Positions 59,478-64,000 of a stretch of DNA of 64,000 nt are shown here, one piece after another. The notes under the pieces were generated by a model. That model was not told where the DNA came from. It did no database searches and was given only the letters and a program-made list of their open reading frames with translations. This DNA comes from Anarhynchus alexandrinus. Its lineage: Eukaryota; Chordata; Aves; Charadriiformes; Charadriidae. Where the stretch lies: assembly GCA_008711295.1 (NCBI GenBank), contig VUYV01000041.1:4011378-4075377 (forward strand), written 5' to 3'. Within the stretch, counting starts at the first letter, position 1, and each line of letters starts with the position of its first letter. Position numbers and translations under genes: made by a program.

Positions 59478-60505
59478 CTAGAATAGGTTGGTTTGGAAAC
59501 CAAACATTTAAAGGGACCTTTAAAGGTCACCTAGTCCAACGCCCTATGCAATGAGTAGGGTCATCTTCAACTAGATCAAGTCCGACCTGATCTTGAGGTT
59601 TCCAGGGATGGGGCATCTACCACCTCTCTGGGCAACCTGTTTCAGTGTTTCACTGCTCTCATTGAAAAAGATTTCTTCCTTACATGTAGTCTAAATCTAC
59701 CCTCCTTTAATTTAAACACGTTATCCCTTGTCCCATTGCAACAGGCCCGACTGAAAAGTCTGTCCCCATCTTTCTTATAGGACACCTTTAAGTACTGAAA
59801 GGTCACAATAGGGTCTTCCAAGAGCCTTTTCTTCTCCAGGCTGAACAATCCCAATTCTCTCAGCCAGTCCTCATAGGAGCGGTGCTCCAGCCCTCTGATC
59901 ATTTTTGTATCCCTCCTCTGGAACCACTCCAACAGGTCCATTTCCTTCCTGTACTGAGGGCTCCAGAGCTGGACACAGTACTCCATGTGAGGTCTCACCA
60001 AAGCAGAGTAGAGAGGCAGAATCACTTCCCTCAACCTCCTGGCCACGCTTCTTTTGATGCAGCCCAGGGTATGATTGGCCTTCTGGGCTAGGAGCACACG
60101 TTGCTGGTTCATGTCCAGCTTTTCATCCACCAGTACCCCCAAGTCTTTCTCGGCAAGGCTATTCTCAATCCCTTCGTCCCCCAGCCTGCATTGATACCAG
60201 GGGTTGCCCCGACCCATGTGCAGGACCTTGCACTTGGCCATGTTAAACCTCACAAGATTCACATGGGCACACTTCTTGAGCTTCTCCAGGTCCCTCTGCG
60301 TGGCATTGTGCCCCTCAGGCATGTCAACCGCACCACTCAGCTTGCTGCCATCTGCAAACTTGCTGAGGGTGCACTTGATCCCATTATGTCATTGATGAAG
60401 ATATTGAACACTACTGGTCCCAACACCAGTACCCCAATGTCCCTGAGGGACACCACTTGTCACCGATCTCCATCTGGACATTGAGCCATTGTTCACTACC
60501 CTGTC
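59478..60505 (-). mobile_element. CR1 LINE copy with partial, broken reverse transcriptase
   Basis: About 1 kb of CR1 on the minus strand. It starts with a diverged 3' UTR (no clean octamers) and continues into the C-terminal part of ORF2. The minus-strand frame ending at 59642 is open through 60322 (226 codons from an internal Met) and continues upstream through the reverse-transcriptase motif-C region. There the residues read FADG (60347-60358) instead of the FADD expected for an active enzyme. Further upstream the GVPQG-like segment is out of frame, so at least one frameshift is present. The endonuclease, the N-terminal reverse transcriptase and ORF1 are missing. It is older than the 38266 and 46870 copies and cannot encode an active enzyme. 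Confidence 0.95.
59642..60358 (-). pseudogene. CR1 ORF2 remnant (reverse transcriptase C-terminal part)
   Basis: The open part of the LINE copy encodes the region after the catalytic motif. It includes the [12 protein letters not shown] and [11 protein letters not shown] blocks, the [17 protein letters not shown] block and the [11 protein letters not shown] block, all typical of CR1 ORF2 C-termini. It lacks the endonuclease and most of the palm domain, and the second catalytic aspartate is glycine. It is a relic, not a gene of the host. Confidence 0.9.
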
Positions 60506-63500
60506 TTTAGGATATTAGTCTTATAAAGGCTGGAAACTGTGATCTTTTGAAAAAGCTCTATTTACAAAAGATGGGCCCAATAATGTTTCTTTATGTCTAT
60601 TGATTTGTATCCTTCCTGGGTGATCTGTAAAAATAGCTGCTTGCTTCCCACCAGAAATTTCTGTTCTGTGAGACGTACCCTTCTCCAATCTCCTTTATGC
60701 AAAGTACTAATACTAATACCTTTATCCAAAAAAGCTAATTTAATTTCTAGGTATCTTTCTTCCTGCAATAATGGAAAGCCCCTCAAGTATCTTACCATGT
60801 CTGCTACTGTTTGCTGTATCAGTTCCACATGCTAATATGATTTCCTGCAAGAGGAGATGAATATATTAGTTCTGCAGTGAAATCGGGGGGGGTGGGGAAG
60901 AGGAAAAAAAAAAAAGCAAAAGCCTGACCAGTGCTTTTAAAGAGAGTAATCTCAATGGAAAATGTTAAATTGGTTCCACAGTACGAGTGTTAGATGTAAA
61001 ATCTTGCTCTAGCACAGGCTCCTGACTTTCTCTTTGGTTTTCTGGCCAGAGACGGATGTTGTTTCTGCCACCTGTTTGAAGACAATTGTGCAACTGGAAC
61101 CATGGAATGATGTCCAGTTGCCTTTTTTAGAATATAAATAGGGCTTTTGAATTTGGCTGTGCTGAGCAGTTTGGGGCTGAATCACTCTGTAGACTTGCCA
61201 GAGAAAGCGTTTAGCCTATGGACATGAGCCAAAGCCCACTGAATCTCACAGCAAGGCTCTTTTTGGCTTCGGTGGGCTCTGGCTCAAGCTCTACGTGAAC
61301 GACAATTTCTTCCCTGGAATTGTCAAAAATTCCTCATTTTTAGTTTCTGTTTTTCTTTTCCGAAAGAGTTTCAGCTTCATTTTTCAGTTTGAACCACCGC
61401 CGCTTGGCTCTGCTCTTCCCTCCTCTGAAAGGGATGTTAGGGCTGATGGTAACGTGGACGCTCTGTCATGGAAAAGTCAGGGGCAAGGAGCCATCGCAGA
61501 GCTCAGCTGCCTGAACTGCTCTGTACCCGCTGTCCACTTTTACTTGCTTTTAATTTCTGAATGTGTGCTATTTTGAAACGCCTCAAATACTGTTGGACTC
61601 CAAACTGTTTTGGACATGAGCGTGTCATTTCCCTTCCCTCTGCTGCAATCACAGTTGGATCCTGCAGGCATTTCCCATAACAGGCCTCAGTTATCAACGG
61701 CAGGAGTTTTAGCGTATTTCCCTTCGCAAAGACTTTTGTTGCCAGATGGGAGTTGTTAGTTGTTTATATCAGGCTGTGAGTAATGCCCTTTTGCTAGCAC
61801 TGTACACAATGTGGGTTTTTTGACATTTATTCCTTCTGTTGTTATACAATGTTAGCTTTGCAAGTTATAAAGAACAACCTTTTTCCCTCAGGTGTCCTTT
61901 TGTGTGCTTTTTGCCCGTTTTTTTTTGAGATTCTTTCTTTTCCAATTTTAAAGGTAAAAAGAATATATAAAAATAGAAAAATGAACAGCAAGCTTAGAGA
62001 CCTTTCCCAGTCTGCTACTCACTGCTGTGAATAGATGCTAAACAGATTTGTGGGTCCACTTTCAGGTTTCTCAAATTCCATTTCTCCTTCAGTCTCCTTT
62101 ACGTCTGTTAGAGGGCCCTGCTTTTATGCTGTTTTCCTTGGCTCTGTGGGGCGCAACCTAAATTTTACCAGCTTCTAGCACTTCCATTAAATGGTGGGAT
62201 GAGCCCTTTCTCTGCAGACCTCACGCTGCCATAATTCATGCAATAAGACCTTATCCTGTGGACCATTGAGCATGTTTTGTGAGAAGAGCCCTCAACCCAT
62301 GCTTATTATGAGTATTGACTCTAAGTATTTGGTCCGTCAACCTGAAGTCATATCTTGATAATGAAAACTGTCCATGTTAAAATTTAGCATCTCTCTCATG
62401 CTCTTTCATTTCTGAGATAGATGAAATTTTTTATCTTTCCATCTGCTTGCTTCCCAACTTTTTTTCTGGCTTTTTTTTTCCAACAAAGTTGGCTTTAGCG
62501 TGACTGTATAGACTGTCTGTAAGGCATTATACATTGCTGTAATGGTGTCAAAACCGTGTAGACACCTTCGGAGCCAAATTATCATACTTGTGCTACAGTT
62601 CTGCATAGAGGATAGAGAGCTATGCCAATCCTGAGCCCTCCAGAAGGCCTTGGACAGCCCATGCCTACCACACTATTTCCCTGTGTTGTTTCTTGCACAT
62701 AGATGCATAAAAAACTGCTCCAAGAGCCCACTGTCAGGAAATGTCCTAATTTCATGTGGTTCCCCAGGGACCTATGGATCAGGCTCCTTGTAGACCTGCT
62801 AAGAAGATGTGTCTCTTTGACCTTCCACACTGGCTAATGCAGTTTCACCTTTTTCAAGTTTATGAACCTGTACGCCTTTCCCACCAGAAGTACATGGCCC
62901 GTTGCAGTGAACTAGAACCTCCCCGGCTTGCTCTTGCTCACTTCAGTTATCTTTCACCTACCTCTTAGAAACAGTCTTTAATAACCATAAAAACCCTTAA
63001 CCCTAAATATATGAGTAACACTGTGCACTCTACAATGGCATTTATTTTAGGAGAAACTTGGCAGAACTTCTGATCGGATCCTAATTATATGGTCGCCCTT
63101 CTGCCTTTAGCCACTACTTTGGAGTCTCCCCCTACTTAGGACTGTGGAAGGGTTTGTAAGAACATACAAAGAAATAGATGGTTGTTGTTAAGACTCTGCC
63201 TTCTCTCTAGCATTAACTCAGCCATGGAGAAAAATAAAGGAAAAATATGCCCTCAGGTATGCTTTCCTTGATGCATATAAATCCAGGTCCCATGAAAATA
63301 TTTATCTGTAAATAAGCAGCTTGGTTTAGTCTTGTTTCTCAAGGTTACCTGGTTGCAGGGTATAGCTTGCACTCAGTAATAAGTGAAAAACAAGTCTGAT
63401 CGCTGGAATTCTGTTATTTTCATCTGCAATATTATGCAAGATCAAGGTAACAAATTTTGTTGCCAGCTGGAGCTGCAGGGTAACAGGCTGCTGCTGGTTT

Positions 63501-64000
63501 TCCCTGTAGACAACAGTAAAGAACACATTTTATGTCAAAGTAATTGCACTAACAGGTGCCGTTGAGCAACTGTGTTTTGGTTGCGACACTGTTGTGGCTC
63601 AGTGCTTACCACAAATGTTTATATATATAAAAAATTTGGTTCTGCTTTTAGATTCCTATTCAACTGACAAGAAAGAATAGGGTAAACAAGGGTGAAGCAA
63701 TAACTACAGTTGAAAAGCTAGAAAGCCTCCTTCCCACTTCTGCTGGGCGAATACCACTGTCCTATCACAAACGTCCTTCCTTGGACGTTTATCACAGCAA
63801 CCGTAAGCCGGCATCCAGTGCTGACAACGTTAAGACCTGTAAGAAGATTCCTGCAGTGGGATACATGCTGATGTGATTATGTCACATATTCAGGGAATAA
63901 TGTCATTTCATGGACCAAACGCTGGACACGTGCAGCGGGCGCTTTTCCTGCCTCCATTCCTCATGTGTTTGACCACAGGGCTTGGCTGCTCCTTCTGCAG
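60506..64000. other. intergenic, no gene recognised
   Basis: AT-rich. A G-run followed by poly-A lies at about 60885-60915. A minus-strand stretch at 60796-60844 has good acceptor- and donor-like flanks, but a stop lies in the frame of the adjacent open frame. Frames such as 61295-61576 and 62756-62968 have no recognisable domain. Confidence 0.6.

Noticed and set aside
59882..60484. Plus-strand frames with [15 protein letters not shown] sequence
   Set aside because: Antisense of the CR1 ORF2 remnant.
1..64000. CRISPR arrays, operons, tRNA or rRNA genes
   Set aside because: This is a vertebrate genomic window. I saw no regular spacer-repeat array, no intact tRNA with A and B boxes, and no rRNA.

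Overview
The window looks like a piece of a bird autosome, probably not from a galliform. It holds one recognisable protein-coding gene, BTG1, on the + strand in two coding exons (22887-23034 and 24287-24651). They join in frame to a 170-residue anti-proliferative (BTG/Tob) protein. The avian assignment rests on three things: the bird-like length and sequence of BTG1, CR1 LINE 3' ends with the ATTCTATG-type terminus, and a solo LTR at 11037-11544 of a type I recall from many neoavian genomes. From memory of the vertebrate locus, BTG1 sits in a gene-poor interval between the EEA1/PLEKHG7 side and the DCN side. The sparse content here fits that.

Layout. 1-21.9 kb is AT-rich intergenic sequence upstream of BTG1. 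It contains a MIR-like SINE relic (about 3240-3330), a compound pyrimidine microsatellite with an assembly gap (10642-10898), the solo LTR, a short CR1 3' end (16396-16524) and a 37-bp alternating purine-pyrimidine run (17871-17907). 21.9-23.45 kb is the BTG1 CpG island and promoter, with an unsequenced 96-bp gap. It has a FOXO consensus site, a CRE-like site, an inverted CCAAT box and a TATA-like box. The leader carries a 41-codon upstream ORF and a start-stop element, and the main AUG is in a weak context. 23.0-24.3 kb is the single intron, and 24.65-25.57 kb is the 3' UTR with its poly(A) signal. 25.6-64 kb is a downstream gene desert with two nearly identical young CR1 3' fragments (38266 and 46870), one older CR1 copy that keeps part of a broken reverse transcriptase (59478-60505), a second MIR-like relic (about 43100-43230), two CpG-rich patches (32960-33200 and 47230-47560) and assorted simple repeats.

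The regulatory logic I can support concerns one gene: a stress- and quiescence-responsive promoter driving a short-lived regulator that links the CCR4-NOT deadenylase to its targets, with signs of translational restraint in the leader and a Pumilio-type element in the 3' UTR. I found no operon-like, defence-like or otherwise novel multi-gene system. The best unexplained leads are a 165-nt exon-like open frame at 46021-46185, the upstream ORF/start-stop arrangement of BTG1, a perfect 12-bp inverted repeat at 1342-1367, and the orphan CpG patches downstream of BTG1. Most open reading frames over 60 codons in this window look like chance.
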